A stretch of 64,000 nucleotides of DNA from Sulfuricurvum sp. (GCA_028718525.1 JAQULP010000004.1:1-64000), one strand, 5' to 3'. Positions 24,842 to 35,206 are shown, counted from the first letter of the stretch. Notes: generated by a model not told the origin, from the sequence alone. Made by a program: numbers and translations.

Positions 24842-26281
24842 TTACATAATCAATAGATCAAATTTTCGTTGAAAAAACTTGAACATCATATTTTTATAAT
24901 CCATTGATTGACGAATCCGTATCAATTCTTCAAAATCTTTATCTTCAAGAATAAGAATAAATCCTCTATCGTCTTTTGCCGTATCTTTACATCTTTTCAA
25001 AGCAAGTTCTTTATCAACAATATTTCTACAAACAAGTAATCCAAATCTTCCTCTGCTTGGTGAAAATCTACCTGACAATTGATCAAATTCTGGATTTTTT
25101 AATTCCAATGAATAGTTTTTACATTCAATAAAAACATGAGAAGCAGGATAGTTAAGTGCAAGCCAATAGAAAAACCCTTCTTGAGCAATATTTGTATATT
25201 TTATATCTATTCTTTTACGTCCATCGTGAATTTTATGCTGTAATTCAGGATACATCAAATCTGGGTAAAAAATTATCGATATTAATTGTTCAATTATTTT
25301 TTCATAAGTATCTGCATCTTTCTTACCTGTTGGTATTGCTTTTAATTGATCAAATAATTTTTCAAGATTCGGCATTGAATTATTTTCTATAATTGCTAAC
25401 TCATTATGATCCAAGGGCGCCGATATATCATTTGATTTATCTTCTCTATATTTATCTAAAATGCTTGGATGGTTAAGTGTTTCTCTAATCGAAACTTCTT
25501 TTTTTTCTTTTCCGTATTTGCTTTCTAAATTTTTATTAGTGATACGGCGTTTACCATTTTTTAGCATTTCAATTAATCCACTATTTGCTCGAAATTCTTG
25601 GCTTCTTAAAAAATCTAACACATAGTGATTATAGTATTCATCAATATCGTAATTTGTTTTTTTTCGAATTATTGCTTTAGGAATTAAGAGTAAAGTCCCT
25701 TGATCTGTTTTCGGTAAACTAACTAATTCGTGTTCCCATCTAGAATGCTCTGGATTCCATATAGGGCCAGATGCAACACCACTTTCCAGTGGAATAGAAT
25801 ACAGCTCTGCCATTTTCTGGGTATATATAATTAATTCACTTCGTATAATATTAGTCGTAATATCAGAGATAATGTCATATCGAACTCCTCTGATTAACAA
25901 TGCCGTTTCTTCTAAATTTTGTAATAATCCAGTTTTAACTGCTTCACTATCTTTTAAAGAGTCCAATACTTCTGAAGCCAAATAAGGACCAAGACCTCTA
26001 CCTTGAGATTTTTCTTTTGAAACCCCTAAATGTGTTTCATTCGGTTCTTTTAATTCTAAAAGTATTCTACGCGCACTGGATATGTCTCCATTGCGAATAA
26101 ATTGAATTAATGTATCAAAAAAGTTTCGAATATAGTATTTACATCGATCTGAAAATTCTGATGAAATCATTTCAAATGCATACGGGTCAATATAAAGCTT
26201 AATATCATTATAAATATCTACATCAAGAAAATCCAAAGATGCCTGTGAACGCCCGAGTTTGTAATATTCTGAAACTCTCAT
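24842..26281 (-). CDS. PD-(D/E)XK nuclease-like protein of the four-gene cassette
   Basis: 479 residues. The C-terminal part carries a restriction-endonuclease-like core: HDGRKRIDIKYTN (catalytic Asp about 357) and, some 28 residues later, HVFIECKNYS (Glu-Cys-Lys about 383-385). A typical following helix contains GLLVCRN. The N-terminal 300 residues do not match anything I know; GRSQASLDFLDVDIYNDIKL near the start suggests a conserved sensor or assembly domain. First gene of the operon, with GGA six bases before the ATG. Family-level function as a nuclease is reasonable; its substrate and role beside a second nuclease (HNH) are unknown. Confidence 0.7.
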   Translation of the reverse strand: MRVSEYYKLGRSQASLDFLDVDIYNDIKLYIDPYAFEMISSEFSDRCKYYIRNFFDTLIQFIRNGDISSARRILLELKEPNETHLGVSKEKSQGRGLGPYLASEVLDSLKDSEAVKTGLLQNLEETALLIRGVRYDIISDITTNIIRSELIIYTQKMAELYSIPLESGVASGPIWNPEHSRWEHELVSLPKTDQGTLLLIPKAIIRKKTNYDIDEYYNHYVLDFLRSQEFRANSGLIEMLKNGKRRITNKNLESKYGKEKKEVSIRETLNHPSILDKYREDKSNDISAPLDHNELAIIENNSMPNLEKLFDQLKAIPTGKKDADTYEKIIEQLISIIFYPDLMYPELQHKIHDGRKRIDIKYTNIAQEGFFYWLALNYPASHVFIECKNYSLELKNPEFDQLSGRFSPSRGRFGLLVCRNIVDKELALKRCKDTAKDDRGFILILEDKDFEELIRIRQSMDYKNMMFKFFQRKFDLLIM

Positions 26282-26307
26282 ATATATCCATTATGATTAA
26301 ATGTTAT

Positions 26308-26336
26308 ATTATATATAATCAAGTTAATAAAAGCAA
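26308..26336 (-). promoter_or_regulatory. Promoter of the four-gene defence-like cassette
   Basis: Minus-strand TTGCTT (26331-26336), a 17-base spacer and a perfect TATAAT (26308-26313), 27 bases before the first ATG. A good sigma-70 match in an AT-rich setting. Confidence 0.55.
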
Positions 26337-26457
26337 ATTATTATATAAATACTAATTCCAATCTAGTAATTTTGTAAAGAGAATGATCTCATTCTAATTA
26401 TTGAAACAAAACATCTTAAAAGATGCCTTGCCTAATTTCTTACTGGATTACCTAGCA

Positions 26458-26513
26458 AAAAACTATTGCTGAATTTCTAATGTGTGGTACGACTTATGTA
26501 GCTTTTTATGTAG
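26458..26513. repeat. Right copy of island-3 flanking repeat
   Basis: Exact repeat of the 20-base and 19-base blocks at 21293-21347, in direct orientation, with a 17-base spacer of different sequence. A third TATGTAGTTT follows at about 26530. It lies about 125 bases from the point where the mutS7 5' fragment breaks. The gap 26282-26639 holds this repeat and the promoter and no gene. Confidence 0.8.
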
Positions 26514-26639
26514 TTGTTAATGAGATTCTATGTAGTTTAATGCACCTTGCAGAATTTGTTAGATTCTTCAAAAGTGCCTATTTTAGGGCTTTTTACGATA
26601 TTCAGGAAGCCAAATTATGAAGTATGCAATTATCCTTGG

Positions 26640-26820
26640 CCTTACCGATCTTCATCTCTTCGTTGTTGACCTCATAAACCTCGAAAAAAGAGCCCACTTC
26701 GATGATGACGAGGGTATCGGGGCCGTATTTGGCCTCACATGCTGCTTGGAGTTCAAAATAGATTTCGGAGAGGAGCTTTTTTTTGTCGTTTAATATTTCT
26801 CCGATTTCTTCCGTATTCAT
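26640..26820 (-). pseudogene. 5' fragment D of a mutS7 gene (displaced native start)
   Basis: From an ATG at 26820 with GGAGA upstream, about 60 codons match the start of the intact MutS7: [20 protein letters not shown], then [16 protein letters not shown] and GKAK. After GKAKD homology stops and a stop codon soon follows. The DNA is about 43% G+C by hand count, like the body of the intact gene and unlike the AT-rich start of the intact gene. The mismatch-binding Phe-Phe-Glu is retained, but there is no clamp, ATPase or HNH domain. It still carries an upstream TATAAT. It sits against the core gene serA, so it is probably the original chromosomal start of mutS7. Confidence 0.88.
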
Positions 26821-26944
26821 CCCATCTCCACACTATTACTTCGTTTCCGTACCCATCGGACACAATGTCCCTACGGCAAATTCATATTGAATATATTGGT
26901 TAGATTATAACTTAGAGGGGCTAAAAGGAGGCTATAAAGAGGAG

Positions 26945-26966
26945 ATATTTCCCCCAAGGGAAATAT
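26945..26966 (-). terminator. Hairpin at the end of serA
   Basis: ATATTTCCC (26945-26953) and GGGAAATAT (26958-26966) form a perfect 9-bp stem with a 4-base loop, directly at the serA stop. No strong T-run follows on the minus strand, so it may be a processing or pausing hairpin. It marks the edge between the core operon and the accessory region. Confidence 0.45.
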
Positions 26967-28555
26967 TAAAGACGTGCGTAAGAGACGCTGATGCACGCTT
27001 CGAGAGAAGCAAGCTCTTTGATCGTTTTATCGTTAACCGGAGTATCGACGATAATAACGGCCAACGCTTCAGAACTTTTGTTACGTCCGAGACGGAAATC
27101 GGCAATGTTGACTTCATGCGCAGCCAACAATGTCCCCACTTGACCGATTACACCCGGTACGTCGGTATTTTTGAAAAGGATCATGTTCCCTTTCGGTTCT
27201 ACATCGACGCCGAAACCGTTAATGTCGACGATACGCTGAACGTCGTCGTTAAACATGGTCGCGCTGATTTCGATGACATTTTTATCCGTTGTCAGTTTGA
27301 CCGTTACAAGATTTTTGTAAACAGGGCTTCCCGGAAGTTCTTCGGTCTCAACTTTGATACCGCGCTCTTTTGCCACGAAATCGGCATTGACGTAGTTAAT
27401 CGTATCGCCGGAGATATCGGCAAGGGCGCCGACGGTCACAAAAGTGGATAATGAGTTGACATACTCGGCAATATCGCCGCGACCGCTCACTTTGATCGAA
27501 ACGATCGGTGCTTTGTTCATTTGAGATGCCAAGAATCCGATTTTTTGACCCATTTCCAAGAACGGTTTAACGAATGCAGGGATCTTCGTCTCATCGATCG
27601 GCAAATTCAACGCATGAGGGTAAGCAATCCCTTTTGCCGCTTCGATCGCCTGTTGAGCCGCTTCTACCGCGATGTTATACTGAGATTCGAACGTATTGGC
27701 ACCCAAGTGAGGAGAGACACAGATATTGTCCAAATCAAGCAATTTATGATCGGTTGCCGGTTCTTTGTTGAACACGTCGATACCCGCAAAACGGATTTTT
27801 CCGGATTTCAACCCTTCATACAACGCCTCTTCATCATACAATCCGCCGCGTGCGCAGTTGATAAGGACGACACCGTCTTTCATTTTCGCGATTTCATCCG
27901 CTCCGATCATACCGACCGTCTCTTTGTTTTTAGGGGTATGGATCGTGATGATGTCACACGCCAAAATATCATCAAAATTGGTGGTGTATTTAGCCCCCAG
28001 ATCGGTTGCTTTGGAAGGGTGGATATACGGGTCATACGCGATAACATCCATTTCAAAAGCTTTTGAACGGATACCGACGCGGCTTCCGATATTACCGAAA
28101 CCGATCACCCCGAGTTTTTTCCCTTTGAGTTCGTAACCGTACCATTTCTCACGTTTCCAAATGCGTTGATTTTTCAAATGGTCGTGTGAATACGGGAACA
28201 TACGCATACAAGAGAGCATATGGGTCATGGTGAGTTCAACCGCGGCAATCGTGTTCGCCGTAGGGACGTTCATGACGATAATCCCCTCTTTTGAACATCC
28301 CGGGATATCGACGTTGTCCACGCCTACACCGGCACGGACAACCGCTTTGAGTTTGCCCCGTGCGGCTTCGATAAATTTATCATCCACATCGGTAGAGCTT
28401 CGTGTGATAGCGACATCCGCTTCTTTAATCACATCCAAAAGGGCCGTTTTATCCATATCAGCGGCAAAAATCATCTCCACCTGATCGTCACGGCGAAGAA
28501 GATTCAATCCCTCTTCATGGATATGATCACATACGACAATTTTATATTTTTCCAT
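26966..28555 (-). CDS. serA: D-3-phosphoglycerate dehydrogenase
   Basis: 529 residues, the long three-domain form. The substrate and NAD domains include the Rossmann motif GFGNIGSRVG near residue 150, INCARGGLYDEEAL and the catalytic His in SPHLGANT. An intervening domain and a C-terminal ACT domain (NIADFRLGRNKSSEALAVII) for serine feedback follow. It oxidises 3-phosphoglycerate in the first step of serine synthesis. The ATG overlaps the stop of the preceding 160-residue gene (TAATG). It is the last gene of the conserved pheS-pheT-aroA-ispH-rpsA-serA block. Confidence 0.97.
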   Translation of the reverse strand: MEKYKIVVCDHIHEEGLNLLRRDDQVEMIFAADMDKTALLDVIKEADVAITRSSTDVDDKFIEAARGKLKAVVRAGVGVDNVDIPGCSKEGIIVMNVPTANTIAAVELTMTHMLSCMRMFPYSHDHLKNQRIWKREKWYGYELKGKKLGVIGFGNIGSRVGIRSKAFEMDVIAYDPYIHPSKATDLGAKYTTNFDDILACDIITIHTPKNKETVGMIGADEIAKMKDGVVLINCARGGLYDEEALYEGLKSGKIRFAGIDVFNKEPATDHKLLDLDNICVSPHLGANTFESQYNIAVEAAQQAIEAAKGIAYPHALNLPIDETKIPAFVKPFLEMGQKIGFLASQMNKAPIVSIKVSGRGDIAEYVNSLSTFVTVGALADISGDTINYVNADFVAKERGIKVETEELPGSPVYKNLVTVKLTTDKNVIEISATMFNDDVQRIVDINGFGVDVEPKGNMILFKNTDVPGVIGQVGTLLAAHEVNIADFRLGRNKSSEALAVIIVDTPVNDKTIKELASLEACISVSYARL

Positions 28556-29037
28556 TATTTTTCCTCAGTATAAGGCGACACCGTCGCCGTAATTTGGTAG
28601 GTTTTTAGTTTTGTTACAAGAGATAAGAGTAGAGATTGATTTGCCGAATCGACAGAAAGGGTCATGGTATTTCCCTCTTTCTTCATCGAATAGGGGAGAG
28701 CACTTTTTTTCAGTTCTTCTTTAACGCAGAAAAGTTCATACGAACTTTTCAGAATAACCGATAACCTATAGTTTTCAGACGCAACGGCTCCTCGATCCAT
28801 GTCGAGTTTCAATGTTACTTCGTTAATAGGATAAAAGTACCCTTTATCTTCACTCCCGGATAAACGGTCAATCCAGCTCCCGGACTCTTCATCAACAGTT
28901 TGTGTCGAATCGCTCTCTTCACTCTTGAGAGAATCCAATTTGGGCGCGGCCGGATTGATCTGGATTAAAAACAGGACAATAAAGACGGCTACTGCTAGTG
29001 CTATAAGGGGAAATAGCCAGTATGCAGCTCGTCGCAT
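28555..29037 (-). CDS. Conserved hypothetical membrane-anchored protein between rpsA and serA
   Basis: 160 residues: an N-terminal membrane anchor (about residues 5-26), a low-complexity Ser/Asp/Glu linker, then a soluble periplasmic domain of about 90 residues. Gene order suggests it is the equivalent of the hypothetical gene between rpsA and serA in Helicobacter. It starts 5 bases after the rpsA stop and overlaps the serA start. One Cys (FCVKEEL) is present. I do not know its function. Confidence 0.8.
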   Translation of the reverse strand: MRRAAYWLFPLIALAVAVFIVLFLIQINPAAPKLDSLKSEESDSTQTVDEESGSWIDRLSGSEDKGYFYPINEVTLKLDMDRGAVASENYRLSVILKSSYELFCVKEELKKSALPYSMKKEGNTMTLSVDSANQSLLLSLVTKLKTYQITATVSPYTEEK

Positions 29038-29042
29038 TGAAT

Positions 29043-30698
29043 TTATTTCAATTGATCTTTAATCAAATCACCAAGACTGTGTGAATCGTTATCGTTGATC
29101 TCATCCAACATTTTTTGATCTTTAATACGCTCAAGTTTTTTCACCGACAAACGGATACGGTCGCGTTTGGCATCGATAACCAAAATAGCCGCTTCGATCG
29201 TTTGACCGATTTCAAGCTCTTCCGGTACCATCGGGTAAAGATCTTCGTTACGGATAAGGGCGTCAACACCGCCTTCCAAAGAGACGAATACACCGAAGTC
29301 TTTCACATCGCGAACCGTAGCTTTAACCACTTCGTTCATTTTGTGATTCGATGCGAATTGATCGATCGGAGACTCTTCAAGCGATTTGCGGTTCAATGAA
29401 ATTTTTTCATCTTCAGCGTTGATTTTTGCGATTTTAACTTCGACTTCATCACCGACTTTCAAGGTATCTTTACATTTTACGTTTTTATCCCATGAGAGAT
29501 CTTGGTTATGCAATAACCCCTCTACGCCGCCAACTTTGACGAATGCGCCGAAATCGGTCAATGAAGTGACGGTGCCTTTAACAACATCGCCCTCTTTGAA
29601 TTTTTTGGTAAATTCTTCAAACGGCTTAGGGAGAAGGCGTTTGTAAGAGACACGCAATTTGTGTGTTTTAGAGTTGATTTCGATAACTTCAACATCGATC
29701 TCCTGACCGACAGTAAGGTAATCTTTAGGGTGTTTGATGTTTTTATCCCATGTGATTTCCGAGATATGCAAGAACCCTTCAATATCGTTTCCGAGGTCAA
29801 CAAAAATACCGTACGGTTCGATGTTGCTAACGGTAACGGTGATGGTATCACCCTCTTCCAATGCCTCTTCAACTTCCTGCCACGGATCCGATTGTACCGC
29901 TTTGATTGAGAGGGAAAGATGACGTTTGTCTTTGTCGTAAGCGATCGCTTTTACGTTGACAACATCCCCTTCTTTATACAATTTAGACGGATTAACCGGC
30001 CCTTTATAGCTGATTTCATTGTAATGAACCAACCCGTCGATTCCGCCAACGTCAACGAACATACCGTAGCTGGTGATCTTTTTGACGGTACCTTGGATAA
30101 TTTTATCCTCTTCCATCAACGCGTCGATTACCTCTTTTTTACGTTTACGCTCGTCATTGAAAAGTTTGCGGCGTGATACAACGATAGAAGCTTCTGCCGG
30201 ATCAACTTTAACCACTTGGGCTTTGATCGTTTTACCGACAACTTGATCCGTCTCTTTGAACGCAGCAAGCGAACGCGGAAGGAAGAAATGGACATCGTCC
30301 GCTTCCAAAAGGTATCCGCCTTTATTTTTCTTTGTTACCAATGCTTCGATAACAACTGACTCAAAATCCTCTTTATGTGCATTGATAAACGCTAAAGTTT
30401 TCTCTTGCTCAAGCACTTTTTTGTAGGAGATTTTCGGACGCTCATTGTAGTGTCCCATTACCATAACCATAATTTTATCGCCGACGTTGAACAAAAGCTT
30501 GCCGTCTGCTCCGCGAATTTCATCCAGTGACACAATCCCTTCAAGTTTCTCACCGACGCCTACCAATGCGCGGTTGTCACCCTCTTGGATCTCTACGATT
30601 TCACCTTCAGTAATGCGCGTAGATTCTTGCTCTTTGAAAGATGCCTCTAACATCTCAGCAAAATTTTCTTCTTCGAACGATTCGTTATCGAAAGCCAT
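29043..30698 (-). CDS. rpsA: 30S ribosomal protein S1
   Basis: 551 residues with six S1 RNA-binding repeats, for example GMFVDVGGIDGLVHYNEISY, GIFVDLGNDIEGFLHISEIT and GAFVKVGGVEGLLHNQDLSW. AAGGGA lies six bases before the ATG. S1 binds mRNA leaders and brings them to the 30S subunit. Length is normal for the phylum. It is separated by about 73 bases from ispH upstream and probably also has its own promoter, as expected for an abundant protein. Confidence 0.97.
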   Translation of the reverse strand: MAFDNESFEEENFAEMLEASFKEQESTRITEGEIVEIQEGDNRALVGVGEKLEGIVSLDEIRGADGKLLFNVGDKIMVMVMGHYNERPKISYKKVLEQEKTLAFINAHKEDFESVVIEALVTKKNKGGYLLEADDVHFFLPRSLAAFKETDQVVGKTIKAQVVKVDPAEASIVVSRRKLFNDERKRKKEVIDALMEEDKIIQGTVKKITSYGMFVDVGGIDGLVHYNEISYKGPVNPSKLYKEGDVVNVKAIAYDKDKRHLSLSIKAVQSDPWQEVEEALEEGDTITVTVSNIEPYGIFVDLGNDIEGFLHISEITWDKNIKHPKDYLTVGQEIDVEVIEINSKTHKLRVSYKRLLPKPFEEFTKKFKEGDVVKGTVTSLTDFGAFVKVGGVEGLLHNQDLSWDKNVKCKDTLKVGDEVEVKIAKINAEDEKISLNRKSLEESPIDQFASNHKMNEVVKATVRDVKDFGVFVSLEGGVDALIRNEDLYPMVPEELEIGQTIEAAILVIDAKRDRIRLSVKKLERIKDQKMLDEINDNDSHSLGDLIKDQLK

Positions 30699-30771
30699 GC
30701 CTATTCCCTTGTAACTAAAAATTGGCTGATTATAGCGAAAAAATGCTTGTTTTTAAATTATAAGGGAGAAA

Positions 30772-31605
30772 TTAAAGGCTTGAAAGTTGTTTAATTTTAT
30801 CAATAACCTCATTGATAATCCAATCGGGCGTTGATGCTCCGGCACTGATTCCGCACAATTTTTTTCCGCTAAACCACTCGGGCTCCAAATCATCCCGGCT
30901 CTCGATATGATAACTGTCGGGGCAGTAGTTGAGGGAAATCGTTTGAAGCTGCTTGGTGTTGGAGGAGTTTTTCCCGCCGATAACAATCATGACGTCCGCT
31001 TTTTGGGCCAGCTTGCGGACGGCATCTTGATTATCGAAGGTAGCATTGCAAATGGTATTGAAAACGCGGACCTCTTTGTGCGTCCCCATCAAATGGGCCA
31101 CAATCTCCTGATACTCTTCAATTTTACGGGTTGTTTGCGCAACGACCGCTACTTTCTCCCGGGTATGCAGGTCAGCCACTTCGTTTGCGGAATTGACGAC
31201 AAAAACGTTGCCGACCGCATAGCTTTTAACCCCTTTGATTTCAGGGTGCGCCTCATCTCCGAAGATGATGATGTCGTAGCCTTGCGCCGACATCTCTTCA
31301 CAAATCTGCTGCGGTTTCGTCACGTACGGGCAGGTGGCGTCGACGACATTAACCTGACGTTCGTTCAAAAGGGAAAGTTCTTGTTTGGGAATACCGTGAG
31401 TCCGTATGACAGCCGTTTGGCCTGCTTTGAACGTATCTATGTTTTCACTCAGGGCGACGTTAAAATCATTTTTAAGCCGTGCGATTTCATTGGCGTTGTG
31501 GATAAGCGGTCCATAGGTAGCAGAGTTGCTGTTTTCTTCGGCAATTTTAATGGCCCGCTTCACTCCGAAACAAAATCCGTAACTCTCTGCCAACTCTATT
31601 ATCAT
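30772..31605 (-). CDS. ispH: 4-hydroxy-3-methylbut-2-enyl diphosphate reductase
   Basis: 277 residues from the ATG at 31605, which overlaps the aroA stop (ATGA) and has AAAGG upstream. The three cluster-binding Cys are visible: Cys12 in [10 protein letters not shown], one near 94 in DATCPYVTK and one near 186 in [12 protein letters not shown]. It holds an iron-sulfur cluster and makes IPP and DMAPP in the last step of the MEP isoprenoid pathway. The aroA-ispH neighbourhood is typical of Campylobacterota. Confidence 0.96.
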   Translation of the reverse strand: MIIELAESYGFCFGVKRAIKIAEENSNSATYGPLIHNANEIARLKNDFNVALSENIDTFKAGQTAVIRTHGIPKQELSLLNERQVNVVDATCPYVTKPQQICEEMSAQGYDIIIFGDEAHPEIKGVKSYAVGNVFVVNSANEVADLHTREKVAVVAQTTRKIEEYQEIVAHLMGTHKEVRVFNTICNATFDNQDAVRKLAQKADVMIVIGGKNSSNTKQLQTISLNYCPDSYHIESRDDLEPEWFSGKKLCGISAGASTPDWIINEVIDKIKQLSSL

Positions 31606-32879
31606 CGTTCTACCTTTGTACACATCCCTAAAAGATCGAAAAAGTTGGGAAACGACGTGTTAATACACTCGATATCCTCTACCTCCATGCCGCATTTAAG
31701 CCCTCCGATCAGAAAACTCATCGCAATTCGGTGATCGCCGAAACTGTTGACACAGGCATTTTTGAGCTCTCCGCCAATAACCGCATACCCGTCCGGATAC
31801 TCTTCGGTTTCAATCCCGCAAAGGTTAAGGTTGTCCACCACCGTTTTAATCCGGTCCGACTCTTTAACCCGAAGTTCTTCGGCATTTTTGACGGTGCTTT
31901 TTCCCTCGGCGCACGCCATAGCGATCGAAAGGGCCGGAAGTTCGTCGATCAACCATGCGATATTCTCTTCGACGCTTACGGCTTTAAGAGGGGCATGGTT
32001 TACCGTAATCGTCCCGATCGGTTCATACCGCTCATCCGTCAGGGTGTAGGAAATGTCCGCCCCCATCCGTTCCAACACCTTAAACGCCTCAATGCGGGTC
32101 GGATTAAGGGTAACACCTTCGATCACCGCCGACGAACCGGGGATGATAGCCGCCGCTACCGCAAAGAAAAAAGCGCTTGAAGGATCGGCGGGAACACGGA
32201 TATTCAGAGGAGAAAGCGGTTTTTCCAAAGGCCATACTTTCGTCTCCAGGCCGTTGACTTCAACGCGTGCCCCCATCCCTTTCAACATCCGTTCCGTATG
32301 GTCACGGCTAAGTTCCGGTTCACGGAAGGTACAAACCCCATCCGATCGCAATGCAGCGAGGATCATGGCACTTTTTACCTGTGCCGATGCTATTTTTGAC
32401 TCGTAATCAAATGCTTTTAAGGATGCTCCGCGGATGGAAAGGGGTGCCAGATCACCGTTATTTCGTCCGTCAAGCTTGGCGCCGATATTACGCAAAGGGT
32501 GTGTTACCCTTTTCATCGGACGGCGTTTTAAATATTCATCCCCGGTAAGGACAAAATGCCCTTCAGCCGAAGAGAGGAGGCCGCAAAAAAGGCGCATTCC
32601 CGTCCCCGAATTACCGCAATCAAGTATCTCGGGACTCTCTTGGATACCGTTTGAACGTACGGTGATGACGGTTCCCTCATCAACGATATCCGCTCCGAGA
32701 TGGCCGACGATCTTGAGGGTATTGAGCGTATCTTCAGCTCTCAAAAAATTTTCGATTCGGCTCTCCCCTTCAGCCAACAACGCAAACATGGCCGACCGGT
32801 GTGAAATCGATTTATCCGGCGCGATTGCATCACTTTTAAACTCGAACGGTTGAGCGGAATATACCTTGGCGGAGATCAT
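31602..32879 (-). CDS. aroA: 3-phosphoshikimate 1-carboxyvinyltransferase (EPSP synthase)
   Basis: 425 residues. Typical signatures are [18 protein letters not shown] near residue 82, [18 protein letters not shown] near 115 and [14 protein letters not shown] near 385. It joins PEP to shikimate-3-phosphate, the sixth step of the shikimate route to aromatic amino acids. The start overlaps the pheT stop (ATGA) and the end overlaps the ispH start, so the three genes are co-translated. Confidence 0.96.
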   Translation of the reverse strand: MISAKVYSAQPFEFKSDAIAPDKSISHRSAMFALLAEGESRIENFLRAEDTLNTLKIVGHLGADIVDEGTVITVRSNGIQESPEILDCGNSGTGMRLFCGLLSSAEGHFVLTGDEYLKRRPMKRVTHPLRNIGAKLDGRNNGDLAPLSIRGASLKAFDYESKIASAQVKSAMILAALRSDGVCTFREPELSRDHTERMLKGMGARVEVNGLETKVWPLEKPLSPLNIRVPADPSSAFFFAVAAAIIPGSSAVIEGVTLNPTRIEAFKVLERMGADISYTLTDERYEPIGTITVNHAPLKAVSVEENIAWLIDELPALSIAMACAEGKSTVKNAEELRVKESDRIKTVVDNLNLCGIETEEYPDGYAVIGGELKNACVNSFGDHRIAMSFLIGGLKCGMEVEDIECINTSFPNFFDLLGMCTKVER

Positions 32880-35206
32880 CGCAAACTTACCCCTAATTCT
32901 TCTTTCAGTCCGTTTAGAACCGATTCCATAGCCATCGTGATGTCTTCGTCTTCGAGGGTCTTTTCATCCGATTGCAATACAAAACGGAGGGTTAGACTCA
33001 TATTTTCTCCCAAATTCTCCGACACGTACCGGTCGACCGGATAAAAACGTTGGATCTGTGCCGAGCGGTGTTTTTCAATGACCGCTTTGATCGCCTCATA
33101 GGTCACCTCTTTCGAAATTAAAATACTCAAATCTCTGAAAGAGGCCTGGAATTTTGAATACGGTTGCGCTTCAATAAGACCGTACGGGAGCAAATCGGTT
33201 TTCAATTCGCACATAAACGTCTGCGGCAAATCAAACTCTTCTTCAATCTGAGGATGAACACGGAAAAGCTCACCCGCCTCTTCTGAACCGATCATCACTT
33301 TTGCGCATACGTACGGATGGGCCAAAGTGTGTGCCGGTTGATGGGCAACCAATTCAAAAGAACCGACAACATCCGCTATCAATTTCGTAAAGGCGGCAAA
33401 ATCAATCCCCGACGGTTTCCCGGCATTCGAAATTTTTTCGCTTTCCATTGCCCCCGAGACTATAAACGAGATCCGTTTTGATTCACGGCGATGAGAATCA
33501 AAAACCATCCCCGCTTCGAATAACGCGATTTTTTTCTGGTTCACCTTGACGTTGGCCGAAGCCGAATTCAACAATCCGACCAACAGGGTCGGACGGAGGG
33601 TATCAAACGTCGCCGTAATCGGGTTAAGGAGCTCTTTTGACTCTTCGGTGCAGACAAACCCGTATTTTTCTACCTGAACCCGTTCGTTGAAGACAAAATG
33701 GACACTCTCGTAAAATCCGGACTGTGCCGCACGCTGACGATACATTCGCGTCTTTTTATAGTCGGCCAAATCATCGCTCATCCGATTTGCTTCCGCAAAA
33801 ACAAGGGGTTTTGATGGGATATTATCAATCCCAACGATACGGACGACCTCTTCGATAATATCTTGTTTATTCACGATATCGTGACGAAATTTCGGGACGG
33901 AGATCGCAAAAGTGGACCCTTTGGGCTTACCGATATCCATTCCCAGATTTTTAAAAATTTGGGTAATGCGCGTTTTATCGATTTTAAGTCCGATAAACGA
34001 CTCGAACTCTTCTTCGCACATACTGATGATACGGGGCTCATAAGATGAGCACAGTTCGATATTGCCGCCGTATATTTGCGATGCGGAATGTTTTTCAAAC
34101 AATGCCGTCACGTATTCGATACCCATATTGATTTTGGGCTCGCTCCCTCTGGAAGAGCGGTAATAGTGCGGGCAGCTAGGGATTTTTTTATCCCCCATTT
34201 TTTTGGCGATCAAATCCGGTGCGATGTAGCTGGCTTCAATGACGGCCAACCCTTCACTTCCGGTAAAATGGGCCTCTTTTTCTTGAGAAACACCGATTAC
34301 GGAAACTTTTTCTTTGCCGTACAAAGCCGCATAGCCGTTTTCGTCATCCCCCAGCGTTATGATCCCTTTATTTTCAAGATCGCCGAATTTTTCAAACGGA
34401 TAGGCTCTTAAAATGACACCCGTCGAATGGGTTGCGTACAAAAGCAATGCATCCACCGAGGTTGTATAAGGCTGATCAATCATCGCCAAGCGCAATTGAA
34501 CCGTGAAAGGGACTGAAAGTTCTTTGATATCTACCGCACCGAAAAGGAGATCCGTTTCAAACGTCTCAGAATGGTGAAGCTGCAAAATTCTTCCGATACC
34601 TAAGCGCCCCTCCTGTTTCTCATTCGGATTCATCTCTTTCAAAGGACGGGAGAGTGCCGCACGCAAATCCCGTGCGATTCCATGGATGCTTAAACAGTCG
34701 CCGCGGTTGGCGGTCAGTTCAATCTCGATAATTTCATCTTTGAAAGCGCTATATCCGTTTAAATTCTTTCCGAGGACCAATTCTCCGATGCTGTCGTCAA
34801 GGATCATAATCCCCTCACCCATAGGGGGAAGCCCGATCTCTTTGGCTGAACAAATCATACCGTGCGATTCTACCCCGCGAAGTTTTGCCTCTTTGATTTT
34901 AAGACCGCCCGGAAGTTCAGCACCGACCGTTGCCAATGCGATATGAATGCCCGCACGTACGTTGGAGGCGCCGCATACAATTTGTCGGATCTCATTGCCG
35001 ACATTGACTTGGCAAACGTTCAATTTATCGGCATCGGGGTGTTTCTCACACTTCTCTACGTAACCGACGACAACCCCATCCGGGATAGAAATCGTTTCGT
35101 GCCGATCAACTTCCAATCCGATAGCGTTAAACGTTTTGAGCAAGTGCTCCGTATCCACTTCGCTGAGATCGATCCATTCATTTAACCAATTTTTTGTAAC
35201 GATCAT
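32876..35206 (-). CDS. pheT: Phenylalanine-tRNA ligase beta subunit
   Basis: 776 residues, normal length. The N-terminal EMAP/tRNA-binding domain ([20 protein letters not shown]) is followed by B3/B4 editing and B5 domains, a degenerate synthetase-like domain, and a C-terminal ferredoxin-like anticodon-binding domain ([13 protein letters not shown]). It pairs with PheS in an alpha2-beta2 enzyme charging tRNA-Phe. Its ATG overlaps the pheS stop by 4 bases. Confidence 0.97.
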   Translation of the reverse strand: MIVTKNWLNEWIDLSEVDTEHLLKTFNAIGLEVDRHETISIPDGVVVGYVEKCEKHPDADKLNVCQVNVGNEIRQIVCGASNVRAGIHIALATVGAELPGGLKIKEAKLRGVESHGMICSAKEIGLPPMGEGIMILDDSIGELVLGKNLNGYSAFKDEIIEIELTANRGDCLSIHGIARDLRAALSRPLKEMNPNEKQEGRLGIGRILQLHHSETFETDLLFGAVDIKELSVPFTVQLRLAMIDQPYTTSVDALLLYATHSTGVILRAYPFEKFGDLENKGIITLGDDENGYAALYGKEKVSVIGVSQEKEAHFTGSEGLAVIEASYIAPDLIAKKMGDKKIPSCPHYYRSSRGSEPKINMGIEYVTALFEKHSASQIYGGNIELCSSYEPRIISMCEEEFESFIGLKIDKTRITQIFKNLGMDIGKPKGSTFAISVPKFRHDIVNKQDIIEEVVRIVGIDNIPSKPLVFAEANRMSDDLADYKKTRMYRQRAAQSGFYESVHFVFNERVQVEKYGFVCTEESKELLNPITATFDTLRPTLLVGLLNSASANVKVNQKKIALFEAGMVFDSHRRESKRISFIVSGAMESEKISNAGKPSGIDFAAFTKLIADVVGSFELVAHQPAHTLAHPYVCAKVMIGSEEAGELFRVHPQIEEEFDLPQTFMCELKTDLLPYGLIEAQPYSKFQASFRDLSILISKEVTYEAIKAVIEKHRSAQIQRFYPVDRYVSENLGENMSLTLRFVLQSDEKTLEDEDITMAMESVLNGLKEELGVSLR

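Noticed and set aside
8571-26820. Integrase or transposase gene within the accessory region
   Set aside because: I looked for tyrosine recombinase (R...H-x-x-R...Y) and DDE-type proteins in every sizeable frame and found none; mobility is inferred only from repeats and breakpoints.
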